A stretch of DNA of 64,000 nucleotides. Source: Tritrichomonas musculus. Lineage: Eukaryota > Parabasalia > Tritrichomonadida > Tritrichomonadidae. The stretch's first letter is position 1. Each line of letters opens with the position of its first letter. Where the stretch lies: positions 1,736,001 through 1,800,000 of the forward strand of contig JAPFFF010000011.1 of NCBI GenBank assembly GCA_039105265.1, given 5' to 3'. The translations under genes were made by a program, and so were the position numbers. Under the pieces are notes generated by a model. It was not told where the DNA came from. It did not search any database and saw nothing but the letters and a program-made list of their open reading frames with translations. Positions 9,670 through 17,937 of this stretch are shown here, piece by piece.

Positions 9670-9903
9670 ATGTCTGCTATTAATCAAATGAGAACCGTTC
9701 ATGATGATAAACACAAAAACTATTTTGATAGATTACAATTAACGATGCAAAAGAAGAGAACAAAAATAAACTCAGCTCCGACAGTGAAATGTTATAATGA
9801 AAAAGGTAATGTATTTCATGAACCTCCACCAAAAACGACTAAATCATTAAATCATCATGATTCACTTAATCATTCGGTGGTTGTCAGGAGCAACAACATT
9901 TAA
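9670..9903 (+). CDS. Conserved small basic protein (MavB)
   Basis: A 77-residue protein whose homolog is the MavA protein at 38949-39239. They share RT-HDDK, DRLQL-MQK-RT-INSAPTVK and the C-terminal LNHSVV segment. It is basic and probably mostly unstructured outside one helix. It overlaps the 3' end of the convergent gene at 9862 by 42 bp. Conservation in both elements shows that it is a real gene; its function is unknown. Confidence 0.65.
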   Translation: MSAINQMRTVHDDKHKNYFDRLQLTMQKKRTKINSAPTVKCYNEKGNVFHEPPPKTTKSLNHHDSLNHSVVVRSNNI

Positions 9904-10338
9904 AATATATTCATTAATGACTTTTGATTGTTGGTCAACAACATTTGAAAGCTTATTGATATGTTCTTCAAGTATTTTATTTTTGTTGTTCAATTGATTG
10001 ATTTGTTCAGTGAATTCATTCAATGATTCCTTCATTATTGATATATCAGCTTTGATGTTGTCGTTTTCAAGTGTTTTAGTGATTGTGTTCCCAACTTTCT
10101 TCAAATAAATGTCGCCACCACATCGTTTACCGTCTGTACAATTACGTTTAGTGATTCTGTATTCATTGCCGTCATTAGTGATGATTTTATAAATCTTGTT
10201 CAAATAGTTAGTCGTTTGTGTTTTCATTTGCTCGATATTCTTTTGATAGAACAAATTGAACTCTTCAACTGATTTAAACACTTTTGATTCATTAATGTTT
10301 TCGTTTATTACTTTAAGTTCATTAATGTTATCATTCAT
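9862..10338 (-). CDS. Coiled-coil protein with conserved N-terminal domain (MavB)
   Basis: A 158-residue protein. The first ~85 residues are a conserved domain shared with the MavA protein at 38419-38952: the FKSVEEFNLFYQK, LN-(I/V)YKI and EYRITK--C blocks, then GGDI(Y/F)LKKV. The rest is a long coiled coil with a final hydrophobic helix. In both elements it lies between the small basic gene and the small capsid-associated gene. It is perhaps an oligomeric virion component; the family is not recognised. Confidence 0.65.
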   Translation of the reverse strand: MNDNINELKVINENINESKVFKSVEEFNLFYQKNIEQMKTQTTNYLNKIYKIITNDGNEYRITKRNCTDGKRCGGDIYLKKVGNTITKTLENDNIKADISIMKESLNEFTEQINQLNNKNKILEEHINKLSNVVDQQSKVINEYILNVVAPDNHRMIK

Positions 10339-10374
10339 TTATATTCATTTTAAATCATTATTTTTCATTGTTTT

Positions 10375-10629
10375 TCATTTAACTTCATTCAGTATTGATT
10401 TACCAAATTTACCTACTTTGTCGACAGCATTTAAACCTGTATCAATTGCGTCAACTACTTGACCAACACCAGGAATGAATTGTGTAATTGGTTTGACTCT
10501 GTCCATGATTTGCTTTCCAACATCAACAACTTTTGGAATTGCTTTAACTGCTTTCTGAGCGAATGATTTAACTTTACCGCCAATTGATTTAAATGCGTTC
10601 TTGATTTTGTTGAATATACCGACACCCAT
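10375..10629 (-). CDS. Small basic amphipathic protein next to the capsid gene (MavB)
   Basis: An 84-residue protein starting MGVGIFNKIKNAFKSIGG, then basic amphipathic helices and a Gly/Val/Ile-rich C-terminal half with IPGVGQVVDAIDTGLNAVDK. The MavA homolog at 38098-38352 conserves the M-G-(V/I)-G-I-F start, the PKVV and the DA-(R/-)AIDTGLN motif. Size, charge, amphipathic N-terminus and a fixed place divergent from the major capsid gene (about 50 bp) recall membrane-active or capsid-cementing proteins such as adenovirus protein VI, but that is an analogy, not demonstrated homology. Confidence 0.65.
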   Translation of the reverse strand: MGVGIFNKIKNAFKSIGGKVKSFAQKAVKAIPKVVDVGKQIMDRVKPITQFIPGVGQVVDAIDTGLNAVDKVGKFGKSILNEVK

Positions 10630-10678
10630 AATTTAATTAATGATAAAAGTGTTTTATTTCCTTTTTATTCAATCATAA

Positions 10679-12622
10679 ATGTTATATCGAAACGAGAGAG
10701 CCCATAATCTTCGCACTGAAACAGGAAACGTTCTTCATGCATTTGAAGAGATGAGAAACATGATTAATGTCAATGACGGTACACGTTCATTTTCATTTAG
10801 AACTGTTGACTGTCATGACCAACCAGCTCCATTTCATCAAGGACAATATTCGCAAATCAGTTTAACACATCCTGACCACTTCATCAGTGATATTGATAAA
10901 GGTTTCTTAACATTTCACTTTAAATTAGATTTATCATTGAATACAGATATGAGTAAATTAAATGAAATCAATGACCCCAACAACTTGTACAAACTGTTTG
11001 TCGGTTTCAAATCATCAAACCAGTTGTTTGACAGGTTAGAGATTCTTCATAATAATGTCAATGTCGGATACCAACAGAATGAATGCATTCGTGAAGGCTT
11101 CTTATATTCTTCAGTTAAACCAGAAGCCGAGAAGAAACGTCGCAGATTCGTTCATTCATTGTGGGAAAACATTAGCAACTATTCACAGACACATGCAGGA
11201 GTTTATGTTAACTTGAATTCATTTAAGAACACAGGAAGAAGTGAAGTCGAATTTGATTTGAATGTTCCTTTTGATGATTTGCTCGCATTACAAGCATTTG
11301 ATTTATTCCCTAACGGAATCATTGGTGATTTATCAATTCGTTTTCAAGTCAGTCCAGCTGGTCTTGTTTGGGCAGTATTAGACCCTTACACAGTTGCTGA
11401 AGCAAAAGTATTTCTTGAAGACAATGATTCAATATCGATGGAAGAATTAAACAGACTAAAGGAAATCAAAGCACGAGGACACCTCAAACATCAATTCACA
11501 CAAATCGGTAATCAAGCTGTGATTCCAGGACCTGGAGACAATCCAGACCCACCATCACCTGAACCAACACCAACGAAATATCAATTGAAGTATGAAGTTA
11601 GAGAACAATACGTATCTGCATCTGGAGGTGATTTCGATGAACTGATTGAAAATTGTTCATTAATATTTAGCTTTACTGATGATGAATTTACTGAACTTGG
11701 AATTGAAAAGACTGATGATAATAAAGCAATTTGTCAAGCCCATTATACCAAAGAACATGGTAAATTACCTCAACCATCACATGCAGGTCATGTTTACGTT
11801 AACTTTGTATCTAAAACTGAAGCCAACAAGTTGATGAGCGCTCATTATTCAAAACAAACAGCGACATTAACTGTTAATCGAATGACAATCATGGCTTGTA
11901 AATCTAATATGCAAGGCTTTGGTGTTTGTGAAGCTACAAGACAAGGAATTGAAGACATTTTGAGACAAGGTTTAATCATTCCTTCACAAAAAGTTGATTA
12001 TCATGCTTTCCCAATCGCTCCAGCAGCTAACGGAATCAAGTCAACATTGAATATCCCATTAATCAATGCAACTAATTTATCAATCATGTTTCCAAAGCAT
12101 CATAATGATTTAACTGTCTTTGAAAACCCAGTTTATCAAAACTGTTTCTTGAATATTGGTGGAAAGAATTTCCCAGACGAAAACGTTTCAACTATTGGTG
12201 CGCGATTCTTTGAAAATCAATTAACGGCTGGTGATTTAGATGCAATCACTCTTTCATGCACAAAGGAATTTGAAGACTCAATGACAATGCCAAAGAATGA
12301 CCCGAATGGTAAGAGATACAACAACACAATCAGTGATGCAACATCATTTGTTTTCAACATTCAAACTGAACGAGCGAGTGCAGGATATTGTTATGATGGA
12401 CTTGATGGAGGTTTCGGAAACGTTCAGATACAAGTCAATGGAATGCCTATCTATACTGGAGATGATGACACATATTTCAATGTTGTTGAACCAAACGGAA
12501 CAATTGTCAGACCTCCTCCCGTTCAACTTTGGATAACTAGAGATTCTTATTTCAAACTATCATTGGAAGGCTTGGAATATGTTGATGACGAATCACCACA
12601 AGGAAGCCAAGCAAATGAATAA
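10679..12622 (+). CDS. Major capsid protein, double jelly-roll type (MavB)
   Basis: A 647-residue protein, the usual size for a Maverick major capsid protein, built mostly of predicted beta-strands with strand-turn patterns in two halves (about 50-280 and 400-640). Residues ~284-400 are an insertion: a short Pro-rich tether (PSPEPTPT) followed by a ~80-residue beta domain. A MavA homolog (36032-38047) matches throughout but has a longer tether and a different insert. The start MLYRNERAHN is conserved in both. It is divergent from the small basic gene and upstream of the HNH and integrase genes. Assignment rests on size, beta-rich pattern, highest conservation among non-enzymatic genes and the Maverick context. 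Confidence 0.75.
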   Translation: MLYRNERAHNLRTETGNVLHAFEEMRNMINVNDGTRSFSFRTVDCHDQPAPFHQGQYSQISLTHPDHFISDIDKGFLTFHFKLDLSLNTDMSKLNEINDPNNLYKLFVGFKSSNQLFDRLEILHNNVNVGYQQNECIREGFLYSSVKPEAEKKRRRFVHSLWENISNYSQTHAGVYVNLNSFKNTGRSEVEFDLNVPFDDLLALQAFDLFPNGIIGDLSIRFQVSPAGLVWAVLDPYTVAEAKVFLEDNDSISMEELNRLKEIKARGHLKHQFTQIGNQAVIPGPGDNPDPPSPEPTPTKYQLKYEVREQYVSASGGDFDELIENCSLIFSFTDDEFTELGIEKTDDNKAICQAHYTKEHGKLPQPSHAGHVYVNFVSKTEANKLMSAHYSKQTATLTVNRMTIMACKSNMQGFGVCEATRQGIEDILRQGLIIPSQKVDYHAFPIAPAANGIKSTLNIPLINATNLSIMFPKHHNDLTVFENPVYQNCFLNIGGKNFPDENVSTIGARFFENQLTAGDLDAITLSCTKEFEDSMTMPKNDPNGKRYNNTISDATSFVFNIQTERASAGYCYDGLDGGFGNVQIQVNGMPIYTGDDDTYFNVVEPNGTIVRPPPVQLWITRDSYFKLSLEGLEYVDDESPQGSQANE

Positions 12623-12682
12623 AAATAATGATTTAATTTAATGATTAAGTTTTTAAATTGATTTTTTATTTTTGTTTCATAA

Positions 12683-13291
12683 ATGACCGAACAAGCAGCT
12701 GAGTTTGTACAATTAAAAGACTTTGATGATTATGAAATATTATCTGTTTATCCTTTCACAATCAGACGAAAAGACAATCATCATAAAGTTAGTGAATCAT
12801 ATGTAAATGGATATTTAAGAGTTCCATTAAATCGAAAATCTTATAAGAAACATATTCTAATTGGTAAACAATTCATTCCAAATGATGACCCAGAACACAA
12901 AACACAAATCGACCATATAAATCATCAAAGAGATGATAATCATTTATCAAATCTTCGTTGGGTTTCTCAAGCTGAGAATCTAAGCAATAAATCATCGTTT
13001 AAGAAAGCTCAATATGAATTCGTTGATGATATACCTGATGATGCATTAATGATTGATTTTTATGAAACACGAACTGAGCGACATGAATTTGAAGAACATA
13101 AATATTATTATTATCATGATGAATCAAATGAAGATATCTTTTATTCTAAACTTACAGATAATTTATACAAGATATTACACATTAATATAGCAAAATCAGG
13201 AGCTAAAAATATTTGTGCACGAACAACTAACAATAAATATATAACAATATCTATAAATCGATTCAAGTTTCAACATAATTTGATTGAATAA
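12683..13291 (+). CDS. HNH homing-endonuclease-like protein (MavB)
   Basis: A 202-residue protein with an HNH_3-type core at residues 57-100: His57 in KKHIL, Asp77-His78 in IDHIN, and SNLRWVSQAEN. The C-terminal ~100 residues, rich in Tyr/Glu, match the corresponding region of the O-element protein at 939-1688. It lies between the capsid and integrase genes, a place where MavA has only about 40 bp, so it is an added gene in MavB. Expected to cut or nick DNA and promote its own spread; target unknown. Confidence 0.75.
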   Translation: MTEQAAEFVQLKDFDDYEILSVYPFTIRRKDNHHKVSESYVNGYLRVPLNRKSYKKHILIGKQFIPNDDPEHKTQIDHINHQRDDNHLSNLRWVSQAENLSNKSSFKKAQYEFVDDIPDDALMIDFYETRTERHEFEEHKYYYYHDESNEDIFYSKLTDNLYKILHINIAKSGAKNICARTTNNKYITISINRFKFQHNLIE

Positions 13292-13339
13292 ATGATTAAA
13301 TAATCATCATTAAATAATATCTTTATTTTTGCGATTCAA

Positions 13340-14425
13340 ATGGAAGACTACAAAGAATCAATCAACTATCCTTTCAAATCTAAATACAAATACATCAAAG
13401 ACACAAACATTAAAACTGAGCCCTATATTAAGGATTACCAATTGAAGACAGTAAAGAAACTATCAAAACCTGACTTCTCATTTGAACCGTATGCGTACGA
13501 AATCGATATAATGTTTGCATTAAACAAAGCTTATCTTGTTCTTATCAATGTAAACACCAAATACTTAATTGTTGAACCAATTGATTACAAATCTGAGTTG
13601 TATGTAATCAAAGTAATTGATAAACTAGTCAATAAAAGGAATATCAGAATCGAAACAATTAAATGTGATGGTGAAAAGGCTTTCATATCAAATGCATTCA
13701 AAAGTTATTGCAACGGTAAAGAGCGATATCAATCAGACAAACCATCAATTAAATTCAAAGCTCCTAACAAAATAAAGTTAATCATTGATGATTCACCTTT
13801 CACGAATGCACATAAATGTGTCGATGCAGTAATCAGAACATTACGAAATGCTTTCGGTCAATCACAACAACGAATGACAAACAATGTATTGATGCAACAA
13901 ATGGTTGAATGGTACAATAACACGCCTCATTCATCTCTTCGCTTATTGAATCCTTTATACACATCATTTGACGAAGAAACTGATGAATACCTTGACAAAC
14001 GACAATCAAAATACATTTATCTAACACCTCAACAGATGCAAGACGACCGCGACCTTGAATGGCAATACATAAGAGCGAAATCAATGCAATTGAAAGAGAT
14101 TCAACAAAAACAACAATTTAAAGGTCTTCTATCATATAAACCCAAAAATATAATACTCATTCACACCGATTACGGAAAAACAGAAAAGAAACATGAAAAG
14201 CGAAGAAGAGTGTTCAATGAACTCGCTGAATTCATTTGCTATGAGTCTGGAAACGTTAAATGTAAACTATTAAATCCTTTGCGTCAAACTAACAAAACAC
14301 GGAAGAATAAAACAATAATAACTGTACCAATCATGTACACAAAATATGTTTGTTCATCAATAGATGATTTGAATGATGATTATAAAATATTCTTTTTGGC
14401 TTATAAAACGCAAAATGAAAGCTAA
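13340..14425 (+). CDS. Retrovirus-like (rve) integrase (MavB)
   Basis: A 361-residue protein with the integrase core around residues 50-200: first Asp at 56 (YEIDIM), second Asp at 110 (IKCDGE), and the third acidic position in AHKCVDAVIRTLRN, where Asp162 stands where most rve enzymes have Glu. The MavA copy also has Asp there. WYNNTPHSSL near 190 is the usual motif after the active site. A chromo-like basic C-terminus follows (KKHEKRRRVFNE). It would catalyse strand transfer, giving the 6-bp target duplication. It overlaps the start of the next gene by 11 bp, as in MavA (7 bp). Confidence 0.88.
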   Translation: MEDYKESINYPFKSKYKYIKDTNIKTEPYIKDYQLKTVKKLSKPDFSFEPYAYEIDIMFALNKAYLVLINVNTKYLIVEPIDYKSELYVIKVIDKLVNKRNIRIETIKCDGEKAFISNAFKSYCNGKERYQSDKPSIKFKAPNKIKLIIDDSPFTNAHKCVDAVIRTLRNAFGQSQQRMTNNVLMQQMVEWYNNTPHSSLRLLNPLYTSFDEETDEYLDKRQSKYIYLTPQQMQDDRDLEWQYIRAKSMQLKEIQQKQQFKGLLSYKPKNIILIHTDYGKTEKKHEKRRRVFNELAEFICYESGNVKCKLLNPLRQTNKTRKNKTIITVPIMYTKYVCSSIDDLNDDYKIFFLAYKTQNES

Positions 14426-14765
14426 ACAACAAATCACAAAACGATACTATCACACACAATCAAAAGATTTTATTCTTCCTGATGATTTCGTTTATAGTCG
14501 CAACAAGAAGTACATTGTTGTTCAGTATTGTGGGGCTGTTGTCAATCAACATATTGTTGGTGATTTGATGGTTCATTCAGATATCGTTGAATTCATGCCT
14601 TTCTGCGACCATTTCATTATGCTTGCTAACAGAAGACAAACGAAATACAGGAAATATGAGTGTCTGAACAACACAAAAAAAGAGTATCATTTATGGTTTA
14701 CAGACATGAAAGGAAACGTTATTGAACCTGAATCATTTATATTCAGTTGCTTATTAATTTATTGA
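14415..14765 (+). CDS. Conserved small beta-rich protein, possible minor capsid protein (MavB)
   Basis: A 116-residue protein from Met at 14415 (MKAKQQITKRYYHTQ). An upstream Met at 14373 lies inside the integrase frame and is not conserved. The MavA homolog at 34202-34582 conserves ITKRY-HTQ, VGDLMVHSDIV and ANRRQTKYRKYE, and ends with a strand-turn pattern (LWFTD--GN-IEP--F--SCLLI). That ending resembles the last strands of single jelly-roll minor capsid proteins, so a penton-like or other minor structural role is possible; this is inference. It is always just after integrase. Confidence 0.6.
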   Translation: MKAKQQITKRYYHTQSKDFILPDDFVYSRNKKYIVVQYCGAVVNQHIVGDLMVHSDIVEFMPFCDHFIMLANRRQTKYRKYECLNNTKKEYHLWFTDMKGNVIEPESFIFSCLLIY

Positions 14766-14772
14766 ATTCAAA

Positions 14773-15303
14773 ATGAATAACAATCATTCACCTCCAGTGT
14801 TTGAAGCTTTTTTTGGACCTTCATCATATAAACCACCTGAATACTATCCAAACACACCAAAATTCGTTAACATCACTGAAGGACCACCACCAACATGTGA
14901 TTATTATATTCCTCGCAAATTCAGGAATATCAGAAGCCCGCCACCAACATTTAAACAACATCCTGCACTCGAAAGAAGAGTTCGAATAAGAGAGAAGTTA
15001 TTTGAGCAATTACAAGATGACCCAATATATGAAGTGTATGCCAAAGAAAAACAAAGACAAGTTGAATCAATAAAAGCTAAACAACGAATCAACAGAATCA
15101 AATCATCATTCATTCAACAACCAAACCCTCCTTCACCGTCAATGATTTGGAATGATTCGAGATATTGGAATCAATTGAGAAACACCGATGAATCACTTGA
15201 TAAAACTGAAATCACTCCGTTCGATGCTGATTTGAGTCCAACACGTAGACTCATCACATCCAAACATCGAAGACCAAAACGCAAAATGAGTGAACAAAAA
15301 TAA
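14773..15303 (+). CDS. Pro-rich basic hypothetical protein (MavB)
   Basis: A 176-residue protein with repeated PPP and SPPPTF motifs in the first 60 residues, a charged helix (REKLFEQLQDDP to KQRINRIKSS) and a basic Lys/Arg tail (TSKHRRPKRKMSEQK). It is probably largely disordered. It takes the place held in MavA by an unrelated 391-residue gene (32958-34133). It may bind DNA or act as a scaffold. No family recognised. Confidence 0.55.
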   Translation: MNNNHSPPVFEAFFGPSSYKPPEYYPNTPKFVNITEGPPPTCDYYIPRKFRNIRSPPPTFKQHPALERRVRIREKLFEQLQDDPIYEVYAKEKQRQVESIKAKQRINRIKSSFIQQPNPPSPSMIWNDSRYWNQLRNTDESLDKTEITPFDADLSPTRRLITSKHRRPKRKMSEQK

Positions 15304-15356
15304 AAGCAATCAACATGATTCAATGAATATCATTTCATTTATTTTTATTCTCTGAT

Positions 15357-17915
15357 TCATGCTTCTTCTTGAAATATATCAATATCGTATCTGTTTACAT
15401 TACTTAATTGGTCTTTCTTCTGTGCATTTAGTTTTTCCTTATATTCGAGATATCCACATTGCTGACCATAGATTTTATCAATCAAGTTATTGATTATTCG
15501 ATTATATTCTTCTTTATTTTCTCTTATCTCTTCTGTTGGTATTTCAGCAGCTAATTGAGTCTTTTCAGCCAGTTTTTGGGGTCTCTGCTTGTCATTCATA
15601 CTGACATTTACTAAGTATGATAGTATCAATGATTCCATTGATTGAATGAAAGCAATTGGCATTCCTTCCCAAGCACTTCTATTAGGATTGAATTCACCGC
15701 TTTCAAAGTTAATGACCTTTGACAAATTATTGATGAATGTTGTCATTCGCTTACCAATCATTTGATTGTACTTTGATTTGTTGATTTTCTTCCATGCCAA
15801 CCATTGAATGTAATTCATTGGCTGACCACCTTTTTCAATCTCTTTCTTGACATTGTTATCAAAGTATATACAAAACAGTACATTTGATACTGAAAGGTAC
15901 GAAATGATTCTTGTTAATGGTTTGAATTGTGGGAATAATTGCCAGAAGACTTTCCAAACCTTTGCGAAATAGCTTGACCAATATGATGAAGGACTTAATC
16001 GTTTGCTGACTTTTGGCTTACCCAAACCGAGTTCATTGTGATAGAATTCTGTATATTTCTGGATGGTTTCATTTGGATTAATAATATATTCACCTTTCTC
16101 CCAATCTACGGAATCCTTTGATTTATTGAATTGTTCATTGAGCCAAACATTGAACGGTTTAGCTTTCCTTTCTTCTGCTGATTTGACAACTGTCTTCCAT
16201 ACTTTCTTATAAGGAGAAGCAAATACAATTTTATATCCGTTTATGATTTGTGGCACTCCTTTCTTATCAACTAATACAATATCATCAATCTTATCTCCGT
16301 TCAGGTCTGTTATTGCTTCACCATTTGGGTCCATAGCGTTTGTAGGAAGTAAACGATATTTTGGCTTTCCGTCTTGGTCAAGATGCGTATGACAGTATAT
16401 TGTTGCTTGGTCTCTGGTTGAGGCGGCAGGAATGTATTTGATTCTATAATTACCATTAATGATTAAATCAAGGAAGTTTTGTTTATAGTATGTTGAACTC
16501 TTGGCGGGTGATTGAATGTTAAGGTTTGTGAAATCTCTATCGATGTTTTCAAGAACGGTTGGGGCATCTCTGTCCTCACGCTTACCTCTTACTGTTGCTG
16601 CTTTAGCATTTTTAATTAAAGCATTGATTTCATCATCGGTTATTTTTTGTGCAAATGGATTTCCAGGTTTAAATATTTTTTGATTAAATTCAACTTTATC
16701 ACCATCAATGAACTTGCCATGCTTCTTTGGTTTATTTGCTTGTTGAGCGTATTCAGTGAATGTTTGATTGAGGTCATCACCATCTTCTCTATCGAAAACA
16801 AATGACTGCGAAAAATCGTCTGCGTCTGTCATGACTCTTTTAGATGCTGAAAAATTATTAACAACATCATTTGGTTTCACAAATGGGATTGGTTTCATTG
16901 ATGGTGGTTTGATTGGTTGTATGACATCAGAGCCTTTGATAGGTTTTTTATTAATGATTGTGTCAAACACTCTGAAGAATGATGATAAACCTGTAATTGA
17001 TTTTTGTTCATTGGTTATATCAATGTTTCTCTTCATCTTGTCTCTGATAATTTCAAGTGTTTGATGTAATGCATCAACGTTTTCCTTTGCTTGTTCATCA
17101 AGTTTGTTTTGTGGTTTCTTTGCTGCTTCATAACATCTTGGTAGTACATTGAGCCATGGTTGATTATAGCCTAATTGCTTGAGCAATTCAATGTCATCAT
17201 CTACCAAATCATAAGGAGACAGCAACAAGGCTGATAGGTTATCTTCCTCCTCTTCTTCTAATTCTGGGAAGTTAAATGATATTGATGGTAGTGAATCATC
17301 TTGCTCCAAAAAACTTGTATTCAGTAATTCATCAGAATCACTCGGAGTTATGCGTTTTCTTCTTGGTGTTCTTCGTTTACTGCTGTCAGGTGTTGGTTCA
17401 TGTATACTTGTTCTCTTTCTTCTTCCTTTGGTGGCTTGTGGTGTTTGACTCTTTCGTGGTGGTTTGATGGGTGATGAACGAAAACCATCAGAGCTATAAT
17501 TTAAATCATCGTTGACAACAATATTGAAGTAATTGATAATTGTATCAAGACTTTTTTTATCTGTTGTGTACTCTTTTAAACTAAGGAATCGATTGCCTTT
17601 ACTTTTAATACCTGCATTGATTTTGTTCATCAATGAAACAAATCGACGAAACTTGACTTTCATTTCACGAATCTTTCCCACACTTCTTCCTGTATATTCA
17701 TTGTTTTGTATTTGATACAACAAATTAATTAAATCATTGGGGTGTTCTAGTTTGTATGTACTGAGAAACGTGTTCTTAAAATAATCTATCGGGTCCTCTA
17801 GTTCTTCATCATCATCAGGTTTAGATACCTCACTATCAAATATAGTTTCATCATCAATATTACTCAAATCTAATTCAAAGCTATCAGATGAATTATTTTT
17901 ATCTTGTTTTGACAT
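15357..17915 (-). CDS. Large conserved Maverick protein paired with the fibre gene (MavB)
   Basis: An 852-residue protein. The N-terminus is acidic (DSFELDLSNIDDET), followed by a helical region, a basic Ser/Thr/Arg-rich segment (about 160-200, KGRRKRTS and KRRTPRRKR), a long low-complexity part, and a conserved domain from about residue 480 onwards. That domain (INGNYRIKY, YRLLP, DLNGDKIDDIVLVD, IINGYKIV, PYKKVWKT, LSPSSYWSSYFAKVWK) is the part shared with the MavA homolog at 31195-32949. The D-NGD-(I/V)-DI-V-D stretch resembles a Ca-binding or FG-GAP-type loop. Role unknown; its 22-bp divergent pairing with the fibre gene suggests a particle component. Confidence 0.7.
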   Translation of the reverse strand: MSKQDKNNSSDSFELDLSNIDDETIFDSEVSKPDDDEELEDPIDYFKNTFLSTYKLEHPNDLINLLYQIQNNEYTGRSVGKIREMKVKFRRFVSLMNKINAGIKSKGNRFLSLKEYTTDKKSLDTIINYFNIVVNDDLNYSSDGFRSSPIKPPRKSQTPQATKGRRKRTSIHEPTPDSSKRRTPRRKRITPSDSDELLNTSFLEQDDSLPSISFNFPELEEEEEDNLSALLLSPYDLVDDDIELLKQLGYNQPWLNVLPRCYEAAKKPQNKLDEQAKENVDALHQTLEIIRDKMKRNIDITNEQKSITGLSSFFRVFDTIINKKPIKGSDVIQPIKPPSMKPIPFVKPNDVVNNFSASKRVMTDADDFSQSFVFDREDGDDLNQTFTEYAQQANKPKKHGKFIDGDKVEFNQKIFKPGNPFAQKITDDEINALIKNAKAATVRGKREDRDAPTVLENIDRDFTNLNIQSPAKSSTYYKQNFLDLIINGNYRIKYIPAASTRDQATIYCHTHLDQDGKPKYRLLPTNAMDPNGEAITDLNGDKIDDIVLVDKKGVPQIINGYKIVFASPYKKVWKTVVKSAEERKAKPFNVWLNEQFNKSKDSVDWEKGEYIINPNETIQKYTEFYHNELGLGKPKVSKRLSPSSYWSSYFAKVWKVFWQLFPQFKPLTRIISYLSVSNVLFCIYFDNNVKKEIEKGGQPMNYIQWLAWKKINKSKYNQMIGKRMTTFINNLSKVINFESGEFNPNRSAWEGMPIAFIQSMESLILSYLVNVSMNDKQRPQKLAEKTQLAAEIPTEEIRENKEEYNRIINNLIDKIYGQQCGYLEYKEKLNAQKKDQLSNVNRYDIDIFQEEA

Positions 17916-17937
17916 TGTTTAGTTTCTAATAAATTGA

